NCBI GenBank assembly: GCA_946407735.1
Contig: CAMJPL010000007.1
Span: 1-64,000 of the forward strand
Source: an uncultured Clostridia bacterium
GTDB taxonomy: Bacteria; Bacillota; Clostridia; Oscillospirales; CAG-272
DNA: 64,000 nt
Direction of reading: 5' to 3'
Shown here: one piece after another, positions 1 to 8,528 of the stretch
Numbering within the stretch: position 1 is the first letter of the stretch
How the letters are laid out: each line of letters starts with the position of its first letter
Translations under genes and position numbers: made by a program
The notes under the pieces: generated by a model
Told to the model about the DNA's origin: nothing
What the model saw: the letters and a program-made list of their open reading frames with translations, nothing else
Databases searched by the model: none

Positions 1-228
1 AGGAAACGGCTCCCGAGACGCTGCCGTCGAATCTCCCGGACAGCGATCTCGGCGGCTTCGTGCTGACGCTGTTCCGCTTATTACGACATCGGCGCGCTTT
101 ACAACTGGGGCGATATGCGCATGATCATCGAAGGACTGACAAAGAACGATCCCGCGTCGAGATCCGCGAAATCGGAAGGGAAGATAATCAAAGACATGGA
201 AAAAACGATCGCCGCCTGCGGCTTCTGA
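1..228 (+). pseudogene. Internally deleted, frameshifted remnant of a solute-binding lipoprotein gene
   Basis: Bases 1-78 match 403-480 of the following intact gene with only two differences (linker and LGGFVLTLFR region). From base 79 the sequence jumps to a counterpart of 1578 onward and encodes YYDIGALYNWGDMRM and a C-terminus ending at TGA 226-228. The part equivalent to about 481-1577 is missing. The two halves are out of frame by one base, so no fusion protein can be made. The tail differs from the downstream gene, so this was once a separate paralogue or the product of recombination between two. The 5' end lies outside the window. An assembly collapse of two near-identical genes is the main alternative. 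Confidence 0.75.
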
Positions 229-263
229 GAAAGCGGGCGCACGGTCGATTTGAGGTGCATAAA

Positions 264-1736
264 ATGAAAAAAAGCCTTATCTGCGTAGCTCTTTCCGCGC
301 TTATGATCTGCCCGCTCGCCGCCTGCGGCGACACGGGCGCCGTCTCGTCCGGCGCTCCGGCGCAGGACGGGGTGCAGAACGCCCCGGCTGAAACTCAGCC
401 GGAGGAAACGGCTCCCGAGACGCTGCCGTCGAATCTGCCGGACAGCGATCTCGGCGGCTTCGTTCTGACGCTGTTCCGCTCAGGCACCTCGTTCATCGAG
501 AAGGGCGTCTGGAGCGAGGAGCTGACCGGCGACATCGTCGAGGACGACATCTACAACCGCAACAAGTACATCGAGGAGACCTACAACGTCAAATTCGACC
601 TGCTCGAGACGGCGAGCCAGCACGCCAGCGCCGACGTCGGCAAATACGTGCAGGCCGGCGACGACACCGTCGACGTCGTGCTCGACGGCGGGCAGTTCAT
701 CTCGCAGTCGGCGCAGCACTACCTCAACCTGAACGAGCTGAAATACTTCGACTTCTCGCAGCCGTGGTGGAACCGCGACTTCAACAACGGCATCACCATC
801 GGCGGCAAGCTCTTCTTCACGATCGGCTGCTATCAGATATCCGCCCTGCAGGGCGTCCGCCACGTCATCTTCAACAAGACCGTCGGATCGAACTACGGCA
901 TCGATACCGTCGGCTACTACGACATGGCGAGAAACGGCAGCTGGGTCATCGACGTCATGACCGCGGACGCTTCGAAGGTAAAAGCCGATCTCAACGGCGA
1001 CAGCGTCTTTGACACCAACGATCAGTGGGGCCTCGTCGGCGAGAACTACGACACATGGACGCTGGCGCTCGGCTCCGGCTTCCGCTGCGCCGAGAAGGAC
1101 GCCGACGACATGCCGGTCATCACCTTCGGCTCCGAGCGCAACAATCAGGTCATGGACAAGGTGATGCGCCTCGCCGGTGATCAGGACGTGACGATCTTCG
1201 CGCAGAGGATGAAGGGCGTGTCCGACGTCTGGGCGACCGTCAGCGCGATGAAGAAGTCGAACGGCATGTGGCTGTTCACCATCGGCGGTCTCGGGAACGC
1301 CCAGCGCGAGATGACCGACGACTACGGCGTGCTCCCGGTGCCGAAATTCGACGAGAGCCAGGACAGATACTACCACGACGCCTCGCTCGGCAACAGCCCG
1401 ACGACGGCTGTGCCGGTCTCGGCGAGCGATCCCGACACCGTCTCCTTCATCATGGAGGCGATGTGCTGGGCGTCCTACTATCAGGTGCTGCCGGACTTCT
1501 ATGAGAACTATCTGAACACCAAGCTCGCCCGCGACGAGGATTCGGTCGAGATGCTTCAGGTGGTGCACAACACCCTCTACTACGATCTCGGCGCGCTCTA
1601 TAACTGGGGCGACATGCGCATGACGATAGAGAACATGGCGAACAAGCCGGAAAACACGCTGATGACGCAGTTCGCGAAGACCGAGAAGAAGATAAACAAG
1701 GCTCTTGAAAAGACCCTCGCGACGTTCGAGGGATGA
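264..1736 (+). CDS. Extracellular solute-binding lipoprotein (SBP 1)
   Basis: 490 aa, start chosen at MKKSLIC because a lipoprotein signal follows directly, with lipobox LAAC and Cys21. A Glu/Thr/Pro linker (residues about 25-60) leads into a type-1 periplasmic-binding-protein fold as found in ABC sugar importers. Features shared with five other SBPs here are GDIVEDDIYNRN, a QPWW motif, a calcium-loop-like LNGDSVFDTNDQWG near residue 242, YGVLPVPKFDESQDRYYHD and LARDEDSVEML near the C-terminus. Role inferred: binding of a sugar or oligosaccharide at the outer membrane-facing surface. It is followed after 25 bp by a beta-propeller glycosidase, probably in one operon. No permease or ATPase gene lies nearby. 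Ligand unknown. Confidence 0.9.
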   Translation: MKKSLICVALSALMICPLAACGDTGAVSSGAPAQDGVQNAPAETQPEETAPETLPSNLPDSDLGGFVLTLFRSGTSFIEKGVWSEELTGDIVEDDIYNRNKYIEETYNVKFDLLETASQHASADVGKYVQAGDDTVDVVLDGGQFISQSAQHYLNLNELKYFDFSQPWWNRDFNNGITIGGKLFFTIGCYQISALQGVRHVIFNKTVGSNYGIDTVGYYDMARNGSWVIDVMTADASKVKADLNGDSVFDTNDQWGLVGENYDTWTLALGSGFRCAEKDADDMPVITFGSERNNQVMDKVMRLAGDQDVTIFAQRMKGVSDVWATVSAMKKSNGMWLFTIGGLGNAQREMTDDYGVLPVPKFDESQDRYYHDASLGNSPTTAVPVSASDPDTVSFIMEAMCWASYYQVLPDFYENYLNTKLARDEDSVEMLQVVHNTLYYDLGALYNWGDMRMTIENMANKPENTLMTQFAKTEKKINKALEKTLATFEG

Positions 1737-1761
1737 CCGCATACACACAGGGAGAACGACT

Positions 1762-2745
1762 ATGGCAGCATACACCGATTATCAGAAAAAGCTCCGCTAC
1801 GGGACGATAAAGCCTCAGAAGCCGATAAAAAAGCTCGGTACTCTCGCAATCGGCGTCGTCGAGGCGACGCCGGTCGTCTGGCACGGGCGGCTGCTCCGCT
1901 TCGAGTGGACGCGCCCGGACGGGCATGAGTTCATGGAGCGCCCCGGCCTGAAGGAGGGCAGCTACCGCTTCGTCGACATGGAGACGGAGGAGCCGACGCC
2001 GGACTTCGCCTTCGACCACTGCTTCGGCAGCGCGTACGTGAAGAAGGATGAGAGCAGCGAGACGATGTACGTCTTCGGCACGCGCGGCTCATGGGGGCAG
2101 AGGGCGATAGACATATATACGTCGGACGATCTCGTAAACTGGGAGCTGCGCTCGTCGCTCGAATTCCCGGAGGGCTTCAAGGTGTTCAACACCTCGGTGT
2201 GCGACGGCCCGGACGGGTACGTCATGGCGGTCGAGTGCGGCGGCAGCGATCCGAGGATCGGCGTGAACTTCACGAACTTCTTCGCCGTGTCGAAGGACCT
2301 TCTCTCATGGGAGATCCTGCCGATGGAAAAGTACGTCTACGATCCCTCACGCTACACCGCCTGCCCGGTGATACGGTACTTTAATGGGTACTACTACATC
2401 ATAAATCTCGAGAGCGCACCGCTCTTCCGCTGGCTGCCGTATATCGTGAGGACGAAGGACCTCGTCACTTTCGAGCCGGGCATGATAAACCCGGTGATGA
2501 GCATGTCGGAGGAGGACAGGATCATCATCCGCCCCGAGCGCTTCACTGAGGCGCAGAGAAAGCATATAGCCACCGCCGCCGACAACAACAACAGCGACTT
2601 CGACATCTGCGAGTACGAAGGGAAAACGGTGATAATCTACAGCTGGGGCTGCCAGCTCGGCCGCGAATTCCTCGCCCTCGCCGAATACGACGGCCCGATG
2701 GGCGAATTCCTCGAATCGTTCTTCGGGGACGAGTTCGAAGGGTGA
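1762..2745 (+). CDS. GH43/GH32-like beta-propeller glycoside hydrolase family protein
   Basis: 327 aa. The start is the ATG at 1762, which has GGAG seven bases upstream; an in-frame upstream ATG inside the SBP gene is less likely. The protein has repeated propeller-blade motifs of the S-x-DL-x-x-W type: YTSDDLVNWE near residue 119, VSKDLLSWEI near 176 and TKDLVTFEPG near 229. These are typical of five-bladed glycosidases (GH43, GH32, GH130 relatives). No signal peptide, so probably cytoplasmic, acting on sugars delivered through the SBP just upstream. Catalytic acids cannot be assigned with confidence without an alignment, and a binding-only role is possible. Confidence 0.75.
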   Translation: MAAYTDYQKKLRYGTIKPQKPIKKLGTLAIGVVEATPVVWHGRLLRFEWTRPDGHEFMERPGLKEGSYRFVDMETEEPTPDFAFDHCFGSAYVKKDESSETMYVFGTRGSWGQRAIDIYTSDDLVNWELRSSLEFPEGFKVFNTSVCDGPDGYVMAVECGGSDPRIGVNFTNFFAVSKDLLSWEILPMEKYVYDPSRYTACPVIRYFNGYYYIINLESAPLFRWLPYIVRTKDLVTFEPGMINPVMSMSEEDRIIIRPERFTEAQRKHIATAADNNNSDFDICEYEGKTVIIYSWGCQLGREFLALAEYDGPMGEFLESFFGDEFEG

Positions 2746-2810
2746 AAAAAGATAAAGGAAAAACGCTCCCCGCGCCGTAAAGGCGCGGGGGGATTCGGTT
2801 ATGTGGGGGA

Positions 2811-3062
2811 TGATTGTCGTCATTCCCTGTAGGGGCGGGCAATGCCCGCCTGCAGAGATGTATGTTGTCGGAATGATCGTCGTCATTCCCCGCAGGGGCT
2901 GGCAATGCCCGCCCGCAGAGATGTGTGTTGTCGGAATGATCGTCGTCATTTCCCGTAGGGGCGGGCAATGCCCGCCCGCAGAGATGTGTGTTTTCGTAAT
3001 GATCGTCGTCATTTCCTGTAGGGGCGGGCATTGCCCGCCCGGGAGAATATGGTCTGCCGATA
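2811..3062 (+). repeat. 63-bp tandem repeat, four copies, each with a REP-like palindrome
   Basis: Units begin at 2811, 2874, 2937 and 3000, exactly 63 bp apart. Each holds the palindromic core GGGCGGGCAATGCCCGCCC or a near variant, preceded by GTAGG. Copies differ by only a few bases. Because 63 is a multiple of three and no stop arises, both strands carry open frames, but these look like repeat artefacts rather than genes. Related cores occur at 3119-3147, 27441-27704 and 50642-50667. Nothing else is visible in 2746-3240 apart from a GC-rich hairpin just after the upstream gene, near 2763-2791. Confidence 0.9.
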
Positions 3063-3118
3063 GCAGAATTATCCCTGTGTAAGCCGTGATGAGGATGGGA
3101 GATGGTGCAACATTCCTC

Positions 3119-3147
3119 CGCAGGCGGGCAATGCCCGCCCCTACACA
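3119..3147 (-). repeat. Inverted single copy of the REP-like palindrome
   Basis: GCGGGCAATGCCCGCCCCTAC is arranged opposite to the four tandem units just upstream, so the CCTAC flank lies on the right. It marks the end of the repeat block. Confidence 0.75.
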
Positions 3148-3243
3148 AGAGGCGCCGAGCATACATATGATTTCTGACACAATATATTCTGCCATATTTA
3201 GTCGTTTATAGGAGAAAATTTCGCGCCGAAGGCGCATCAATTG

Positions 3244-3346
3244 AAGTTTTGCGAAGCAAAACTTCCTATTAGAGCCTTCTCCCCTCTGAATAAGTCGGCT
3301 TTGCCGACTTATTCGGGGAAGGTGTCAAGCGGCTTTGCCGCTTGAC
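3244..3346 (+). repeat. Cluster of three short perfect hairpins
   Basis: Three inverted repeats follow each other: 3244-3264 (AAGTTTTGCGAAGCAAAACTT minus the outer bases), 3289-3313 (core AAGTCGGCTTTGCCGACTT) and 3324-3346 (core CAAGCGGCTTTGCCGCTTG). The last two share the loop context GGCTTTGCC. A relative of the second is at 56600-56624 with a compensated stem change. They do not follow a gene closely enough to be simple terminators. 3347-3490 is AT-rich and shows no gene. Confidence 0.75.
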
Positions 3347-3490
3347 AGATGAGGGCTTTTTTCCCCTGCCTGACGAGATAAACACCTTCCTCCCCCTCTC
3401 CCATACAATTAACACCAAAATCACCGATTGCTAAAAAAATAACCGTTATTGTATGATATAATATCCGTTATCCCCGACAAAAAGAAGCCG

Positions 3491-3552
3491 CCTGACACTT
3501 ACAGGTCAGGCACTTACGCTTCCGCTTCAGGCACTGACACTTACGGGTCAGG
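3491..3552 (+). repeat. Direct repeat of a small hairpin (CTGACACTTAC)
   Basis: CCTGACACTTACAGGTCAGG at 3491-3510 recurs as CTGACACTTACGGGTCAGG at 3534-3552. Each copy can fold through CCTGAC/GTCAGG. Between them is a partial third copy (CTTCAGGCA). Function unknown. Confidence 0.6.
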
Positions 3553-3570
3553 CAGACGGGGAAAACAAAA

Positions 3571-3591
3571 AAGCGGATATAAAATCCGCTT
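3571..3591 (-). terminator. Rho-independent terminator of tRNA-Pro
   Basis: On the minus strand the stem AAGCGGAT/ATCCGCTT follows the CCA end of the tRNA directly and is followed by a run of six Ts. Confidence 0.85.
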
Positions 3592-3592
3592 C

Positions 3593-3669
3593 TGGTCGGA
3601 GTGACTGGATTCGAACCAGCGGCCTCTTGGTCCCGAACCAAGCACTCTACCAAACTGAGCCACACCCCG
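3593..3669 (-). tRNA. tRNA-Pro (anticodon CGG)
   Basis: 77 nt including an encoded CCA. Acceptor strands CGGGGTG and CACTCCG pair (one G-T). The D arm is GGCTCAGTTTGGTAGAGT. The anticodon stem CTTGG/CCAAG encloses loop TTCGGGA, giving anticodon CGG, which reads CCG, a frequent proline codon in this GC-rich DNA. The T arm contains GGTTCGAATCC. It stands alone, with its own promoter at 3681-3709 and terminator at 3571-3591, and is divergent from the glycosidase gene that starts at 3738. Confidence 0.97.
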
Positions 3670-3680
3670 ACAACATATAT

Positions 3681-3709
3681 ATTATACCATAAATCGCCTC
3701 TCTTGTCAA
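3681..3709 (-). promoter_or_regulatory. Promoter of tRNA-Pro
   Basis: On the minus strand TTGACA (3704-3709), 17 nt, TGG-TATAAT (3681-3686), placed about 10 bp upstream of the tRNA 5' end. Confidence 0.88.
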
Positions 3710-3737
3710 GAGGTAAATACAATTTTTCGGAGACAAA

Positions 3738-5540
3738 ATGATTTTTGAACCTATAAATCCCTCCGCAGCGAATCCCACGCGCAGCGAGGTGCGCCTCTCG
3801 GGAGGCGTCCCGACGCTCCATGTAAACAACCGCCCGGCTCCCGGGATGGCTTACATCACCTACTTCGACGACCGCGCCGACTACGCCTCCTTCGCGGCTG
3901 CCGGCGTCCGGCTTTTCAGCGTCAACGCCTATTTCGGCTCCGTCGGGATAAACAATGACACGAGGATACATCCCTTCGCGCCGGGGATATTCGACAAAAA
4001 GGGCTCGCCCGATTTTTCCTTCTTCGACGGCGAGATGAAAAAGCTGCTCGATATCTGCCCGGAGGCGATGGTGTTCCCCCGCGTCGACATGGCGATGCCG
4101 CTCTGGTGGCTCGAAGAAATCCCGGACGAGCTGCTCTGCGGCGAGTATGTCCGCCCGCGCGAGTGCTTCGCGTCACAGAAATGGCTTGCCGACGTGAAGG
4201 AGCTGCTTTATCAGTTCGTCCGCCATCTCGAGACGGCGGATTACGCGCCGCATATCATCGGCTATCAGCTGTCTGACGGTCAGACGCAGGAATGGATGCC
4301 GTTCATCCGTGAGAGCGTCTCCGGCAAAGCCGAAACGGGGGGCTTCGCCCGCTGGATGGCGGAAAACCGTCCGGGCACGGAAGTTGCAGGCCTTCCCGAT
4401 CCAGAAACCTCCGACGCCGGGATCGTAAAGGACTATTATGAGTACGTCGGCGATACCGTCGCCGACGCGATATGCACGCTTTCTTCGTTTGTAAAGGAGA
4501 TCACCGGCCGCCGCGCCGCCGTCGGATGCTTTTACGGCTACACGACCGAGATCACCTTCCCGTCCGGAGGGCACACGGCGCTGTCGAAGGTGCTGCGCTG
4601 CCCCGACGTCGACTTCATCTGCTCGCCGGTATCGTACGCGGAGGGAAGGGCGAGAGGCACCGACATGCCGCCGATGCCGCCGATAGACTCGGTGCGCCTG
4701 CACGGCAAGCTGTATTTCACCGAGGCCGACATCCGGACATATCTGTCCGATTTCCCCGGCGTGACACGTCCGGGCAGCGTCGAGGAGGGGACGTATCTGA
4801 GCCCGATATGGAAGGGCGATCCCGATCCCGACGTGAGCCGCGCTCAGGTGCGGCTGGCCTTCCTGCGCGTGATAACGACGTCCGAGGCGCTGTGGTGGTT
4901 CGACATGTGGGGCGGATGGTACAGGGACGAGGGCATCATGCGCGACATGAAGCGCTTCTCCGAGATCTACCGCGTCTCGATGAACGATCACAAGCGCGAG
5001 AGCCGCGCCGAGGCGGCCGTCATAATCGACGAGAAGGTCTGGCTGACGCCGGGGATATCCGATTCGGCTGCGGCGAACACCGTCCGCGCGAAATTCGCGC
5101 TCGCACGCGCCGGAGCGCCGTACGACATATACGAGGCGTCCGATTTCGGTGAGATCCGCTCGAGATACAAGTTCTTCGTCTTCCTGGCTCCGGCGATGAC
5201 GGACGCGGTTTCCGCCGCGGCGGCGTACTGCGCCGAGCGCGCGGTCGGGCATATGGTGTACGACGGAGCGTCGCCGCTTTCGTGCGATTACGTGCGCGAG
5301 GCTTACCGGGCCGCCGGGCTCCACATCTGGTGCTCGTCGGGCGACATCGTCTGGGCCGACCGCTACTACGCCGGTATATATTCAGTGACCCCCGGCAAAA
5401 AGGAGATCGATCTGGGCAAGAAGCGCATGGTGCGCACCGTCCTCGGCGGCCCCGAGTGCGCCATTCACTCGCCGATAGAAACGGCAAAAATATCCGTCGA
5501 CATGCCCGCCGACAGATGCTGGATGTTCAGAACTGAGTGA
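3738..5540 (+). CDS. Probable TIM-barrel glycoside hydrolase (GH42-like)
   Basis: 600 aa, ATG preceded by GGAG at 3729-3732. No signal peptide, so probably cytoplasmic. The N-terminal 350 residues look like a GH-A clan barrel related to beta-galactosidase family 42: IIGYQLSDGQTQEW near residues 173-186 sits where the acid/base strand would be, and LYFTEADIRTYL near 325-336 where the nucleophile Glu would be. The C-terminal 230 residues resemble the trimerisation/Rossmann-like region of such enzymes (AVIIDEKVWL, YDIYEASDF). In the first site the usual Asn-Glu pair is not evident, so either a divergent family or altered catalysis is possible. A single gene, divergent from tRNA-Pro and followed by a hairpin repeat. 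Confidence 0.65.
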   Translation: MIFEPINPSAANPTRSEVRLSGGVPTLHVNNRPAPGMAYITYFDDRADYASFAAAGVRLFSVNAYFGSVGINNDTRIHPFAPGIFDKKGSPDFSFFDGEMKKLLDICPEAMVFPRVDMAMPLWWLEEIPDELLCGEYVRPRECFASQKWLADVKELLYQFVRHLETADYAPHIIGYQLSDGQTQEWMPFIRESVSGKAETGGFARWMAENRPGTEVAGLPDPETSDAGIVKDYYEYVGDTVADAICTLSSFVKEITGRRAAVGCFYGYTTEITFPSGGHTALSKVLRCPDVDFICSPVSYAEGRARGTDMPPMPPIDSVRLHGKLYFTEADIRTYLSDFPGVTRPGSVEEGTYLSPIWKGDPDPDVSRAQVRLAFLRVITTSEALWWFDMWGGWYRDEGIMRDMKRFSEIYRVSMNDHKRESRAEAAVIIDEKVWLTPGISDSAAANTVRAKFALARAGAPYDIYEASDFGEIRSRYKFFVFLAPAMTDAVSAAAAYCAERAVGHMVYDGASPLSCDYVREAYRAAGLHIWCSSGDIVWADRYYAGIYSVTPGKKEIDLGKKRMVRTVLGGPECAIHSPIETAKISVDMPADRCWMFRTE

Positions 5541-5561
5541 GAGACGGGCTTTTTACTTAAT

Positions 5562-5662
5562 CTGGGGGAGGAAAGACCCTTCTCCTTTGCGGCAAAGCCG
5601 CAAAGGTTCGAGAAAAGGGATTTCCTCCCCCAGACCCCCACCTTTTCCAAAAGCTTTACTAC
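5562..5662. repeat. Hairpin repeat element, copy 1 (inverted relative to copy at 43.1 kb)
   Basis: A 13-bp perfect outer stem, CTGGGGGAGGAAA (5562-5574) with TTTCCTCCCCCAG (5621-5633), encloses an inner hairpin CCTTTGCGG/CCGCAAAGG. The flank to 5662, read on the minus strand, begins GTAAAGCTTTTGG and matches the flank GTAAAAGTCTTTGG of the element at 43075-43150. It follows the glycosidase stop by 21 bp and may also end transcription. Confidence 0.7.
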
Positions 5663-5730
5663 ATAACATAATGTTTTAGTCCGAACATATTGTTTGATTG
5701 GAAACCTGTTTAAATCAGGGTTTATGTATA

Positions 5731-5763
5731 AAACGGCCTTCCCATTTCGGGAAAGCCGTTTTT
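5731..5763 (-). terminator. Terminator shared by converging genes
   Basis: Near-symmetric hairpin AAACGGC(C)TTCCC / GGGAAAGCCGTTT with A and T runs on both sides. It lies just past the end of the minus-strand amidohydrolase gene and can serve the plus-strand gene as well. Confidence 0.8.
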
Positions 5764-5781
5764 GCTGTTTGCCGGCTGATG

Positions 5782-6837
5782 TCAGCCGTATATCAGTCTC
5801 TGTGCGTTGTCGTGGAAGATGTCGCGTCTGTCCTGCTCCGACGTGTGCCCCGTCTGCTCCATCGCCCATTTCATCGAGAGCAGCTCCTCGTACATGAAGA
5901 AGGTGATCTTGTCTGCCTCCTCCGGCGGCACCTCGCGCAGATGCGGGTCGACGGACGGGTCGCCGTACAGCCCCGGCGGGATGAGGTTGATGTATGTGCC
6001 GTTCTCCTCTATCCGGCGCATGCGCATCCGCGTGATCGGAAGATCGGTGCCCCACATGACGCGCTTCGTGCCGACGGCCTCGAGCAGCTGCTTCATGACG
6101 TATCTGTTCGTGTTGGCACAGAAGTCGAACATGAGGTTATCGCAGGCGCGCGACGCGGCCAGCTTATCGAAGGCGTCGCCGACGTCGGAGACGCAGTAGG
6201 CGCGGCCGATATGGGCGATGATCAGCTTTATGTCCGGCCAGCGCTCTTTTATCTCGATTATCTGAGCGATGTTGACCGGGTCGCGGAAGCGCTTCGGGCG
6301 CGGGATGTGGAGCATGACGATCATCTTCAGCTTATTCAGCACCTCGAGCTGCGCGGGAGGGAAGAAGTCGAAGATGCGTATCTCGGCCTCGGGAAGATAC
6401 TCGGGCGAGAGGTCGAGATAGCCCTTTATCCCGTACCAGCCGCCGGTAATGAGCTCGTATTCCAGCTCCTCCGGCGATTCGGTCGGCTTTGAGAAGTAGA
6501 GGGCGGGGTATTTCTTTTCCTTCGCCGCCGCTCTGCAGTAGTCGTTCATCGCCTTCATCGAGCCCTTGCAGGTGGTCGAGAAGAAGAGCGGCGTGACCTT
6601 CTTGTCGGGGAACATCAGCCGGTACGTCTCGTCAAGGTCCTCGATGGGGTTCTCTGCGGCGACGAGGCCCGGCCACGACACGGTGCGCTGCACCGACTCG
6701 TGGGTCTTTATGTATTCGTCGTCCTTGTCCTGATTGCGCCAGACATGGCAGTGTATGTCGATCATCCTGTCCGGCAGAAAGCCGCTGAGATTCTCGGAAT
6801 AGATCCGCCTGTCGTTATCGGTGACGGTAAACAGCAT
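5782..6837 (-). CDS. Amidohydrolase (PF04909-type metal-dependent hydrolase)
   Basis: 351 aa. The start is preceded by AAGGAGG with nine bases spacing. Metal-binding His29-x-His31 (DIHCHVW), IIAHIGR near residue 212 and WGTDLP with Asp near 265 match the amidohydrolase_2 family, whose members include decarboxylases and lactonases such as the 2-pyrone-4,6-dicarboxylate and uronate-pathway types. No signal peptide. It is the second gene of an operon behind SBP 2 (55 bp gap), which suggests that it processes a sugar acid or lactone from the imported substrate; that is inference only. Confidence 0.85.
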   Translation of the reverse strand: MLFTVTDNDRRIYSENLSGFLPDRMIDIHCHVWRNQDKDDEYIKTHESVQRTVSWPGLVAAENPIEDLDETYRLMFPDKKVTPLFFSTTCKGSMKAMNDYCRAAAKEKKYPALYFSKPTESPEELEYELITGGWYGIKGYLDLSPEYLPEAEIRIFDFFPPAQLEVLNKLKMIVMLHIPRPKRFRDPVNIAQIIEIKERWPDIKLIIAHIGRAYCVSDVGDAFDKLAASRACDNLMFDFCANTNRYVMKQLLEAVGTKRVMWGTDLPITRMRMRRIEENGTYINLIPPGLYGDPSVDPHLREVPPEEADKITFFMYEELLSMKWAMEQTGHTSEQDRRDIFHDNAQRLIYG

Positions 6838-6892
6838 GGTTTTCGTCCTCCTTTTTATCCGTGCACGGTGAGTACATATCCGTCCGCGGGCG

Positions 6893-8380
6893 TCACAGCG
6901 CCGCGAACAGGTCGATATCCTTCTGCATCGCCTTTTCGGCCGATTTTATCTTCTTTTCCACCGAGCTCGCGAAAGCCTCTGAGTTCTTTCCGGTCATATC
7001 GCCGGGCAGATAGAACAGATTCCCCCATCCGAACAGCAGGCCGAGTTCGTAAACGCGGGAGCTGTATATGATGTCGAGCATTTGTGTCGATTCCTCATCG
7101 CGGGCGAGCTTGGTGTAGAGCGTTACGTCATAATACGCCGGTATCAGGGTGTATCTCGACTCGGCGGACAGCGCTTCTATGATGGTGCCAACCCTCTCCT
7201 GATCCCCGACCGTGATCGGCACCGCCATGGCGTCGCCGGCGCCGAGAGATATGATGTCGTAGTATCTTTCCTGACTCTCGGTGTATTTCGGTATCGGGAT
7301 GATGCCGAAGTCGCTCTCCATCATGCGCAGAAAGGCGCTGATGAAGACACTGCAGACGTAGAACAGGGCGCGGTCCTCGCGGAATGCCTTGCGTATGCAT
7401 TCCTCCCAGACGTCGGAAAAGCCGCTCATATTGTCGGCAAGCATAGTTACGCTCTTGTCGCCGTTGATCTTCGAAGCCAGTTCGAACACCTGATAGTATC
7501 TCTCGGTATTCATCGAGATGTACGGCAGGTCGCTTTCATCCTTCGAGAAGACACGCACCCCGGCTCCGGCGATGAAGGCGTTGGTATTCCACGCTTCGCC
7601 GAGAAGCCCCCATTTGTCGTTCGCGCCCATCTTACCGTCGCCGTCGAGATCGTATGCGACATCGGTCATGGCGGTGTTCATGGCGTCTATCGTCCAGCCG
7701 CCGTTTATAGTGAGCTCATAAAGGTTCGGGAGGCCGAGGTCCGCGGCGAGCCTTTTGTTGAACAAAGTCGACCATGTGGCGTCCTTGTCCATTATGAGGA
7801 TGTCGCCGACGGCAAAGTACAGCTTTTTCCCGATCGAGCAGGATTCGACGCTGTTTTGATCGTACCACGGGCGGCTGAGGTCGACGTTCGGCAGCGTATG
7901 CCAATCGAGCAGCATGCCTTTTGTCGCGAGAGCGGCGTAGCTTGGCATGCTGAAGGCGTACATGCTGTACACGTCATCCCCGGCGAGCGTTGTCTTGCGT
8001 GCGGCCGCCGCGGGATCGCTGTTTCCGGCATCTTCGGTTATATTCACGCCGTATCTCTCGCCGACGGTCTGGTTGCGCAGGAAGACGGCGTCGTTTATAG
8101 GCTCGCCGTTCTGCTCGGCGGCAAATATGTCGCGGTTGGTCCAGTATGTCGCCGATCCGTCCTTGCTCAGCACCCTGAACTCAAAGCCGCCGTAATCCGC
8201 TTCTGGCAGGTCGGGGTATTCCCTCGCCTCCGTGGTCTCTTCCGGCGCCTCCGTTTCGGTGATGGGCGAAGCCGTCGTCTGAGACGGTACCGTCGGCGTG
8301 GCTTCTTCCGTCTGCCCTCCGCATGCCGACGTGAATATGAGCATGCCGGCGAGCGCGCCGGCCGCGAGCTTTCTGATCAT
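6893..8380 (-). CDS. Extracellular solute-binding lipoprotein (SBP 2)
   Basis: 495 aa with signal MIRKLAAGALAGMLIFTSAC, lipobox Cys20, then a Thr/Glu-rich linker to about residue 55. Family motifs are GEPINDAVFLRN, RPWYDQNS, LDGDGKMGANDKWG (calcium-loop-like), FGIIPIPKYTESQERYYD and LARDEESTQML. Predicted to be a type-1 substrate-binding protein for an ABC importer that is not encoded in the window. First gene of an operon with the downstream amidohydrolase, from a promoter at 8529-8557 with about 140 nt of leader. Ligand unknown. Confidence 0.9.
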   Translation of the reverse strand: MIRKLAAGALAGMLIFTSACGGQTEEATPTVPSQTTASPITETEAPEETTEAREYPDLPEADYGGFEFRVLSKDGSATYWTNRDIFAAEQNGEPINDAVFLRNQTVGERYGVNITEDAGNSDPAAAARKTTLAGDDVYSMYAFSMPSYAALATKGMLLDWHTLPNVDLSRPWYDQNSVESCSIGKKLYFAVGDILIMDKDATWSTLFNKRLAADLGLPNLYELTINGGWTIDAMNTAMTDVAYDLDGDGKMGANDKWGLLGEAWNTNAFIAGAGVRVFSKDESDLPYISMNTERYYQVFELASKINGDKSVTMLADNMSGFSDVWEECIRKAFREDRALFYVCSVFISAFLRMMESDFGIIPIPKYTESQERYYDIISLGAGDAMAVPITVGDQERVGTIIEALSAESRYTLIPAYYDVTLYTKLARDEESTQMLDIIYSSRVYELGLLFGWGNLFYLPGDMTGKNSEAFASSVEKKIKSAEKAMQKDIDLFAAL

Positions 8381-8528
8381 CCCTTTTTCCCCACATTGTA
8401 TCGTCTGCAGGTACAGGCGATATTATCGCTGCTGCCGCGTCCCGCCTCATCAGATACCGCCCGGCGCCGTGCGGGAACGCCGCTCTTATCCTGGATTCCC
8501 TGACAGTTATCCCCCTCCGGTCGATATC

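Noticed and set aside
480-1775. Long open frame on the minus strand opposite SBP 1
   Set aside because: GC-rich coding DNA produces long antisense frames; no signal peptide, ribosome site or family motif, and the plus-strand gene is certain. The same applies to antisense frames opposite tex (38342-40324), typA, nadE and the DUF4838 gene.
2811-3062. CRISPR-like array
   Set aside because: The whole 63-bp unit is repeated with no unique spacers, and no cas genes are nearby.
2801-3082. 93-residue plus-strand repeat protein
   Set aside because: Same repeat artefact; no ribosome site, and palindromic DNA elsewhere in single copies does not keep a frame.
2347-3240. 297-residue minus-strand frame across the 63-bp repeats
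   Set aside because: Its protein is a translation of the repeat (SAGGHCPPL...) joined to antisense of the glycosidase gene; openness is explained by the repeat length being divisible by three.
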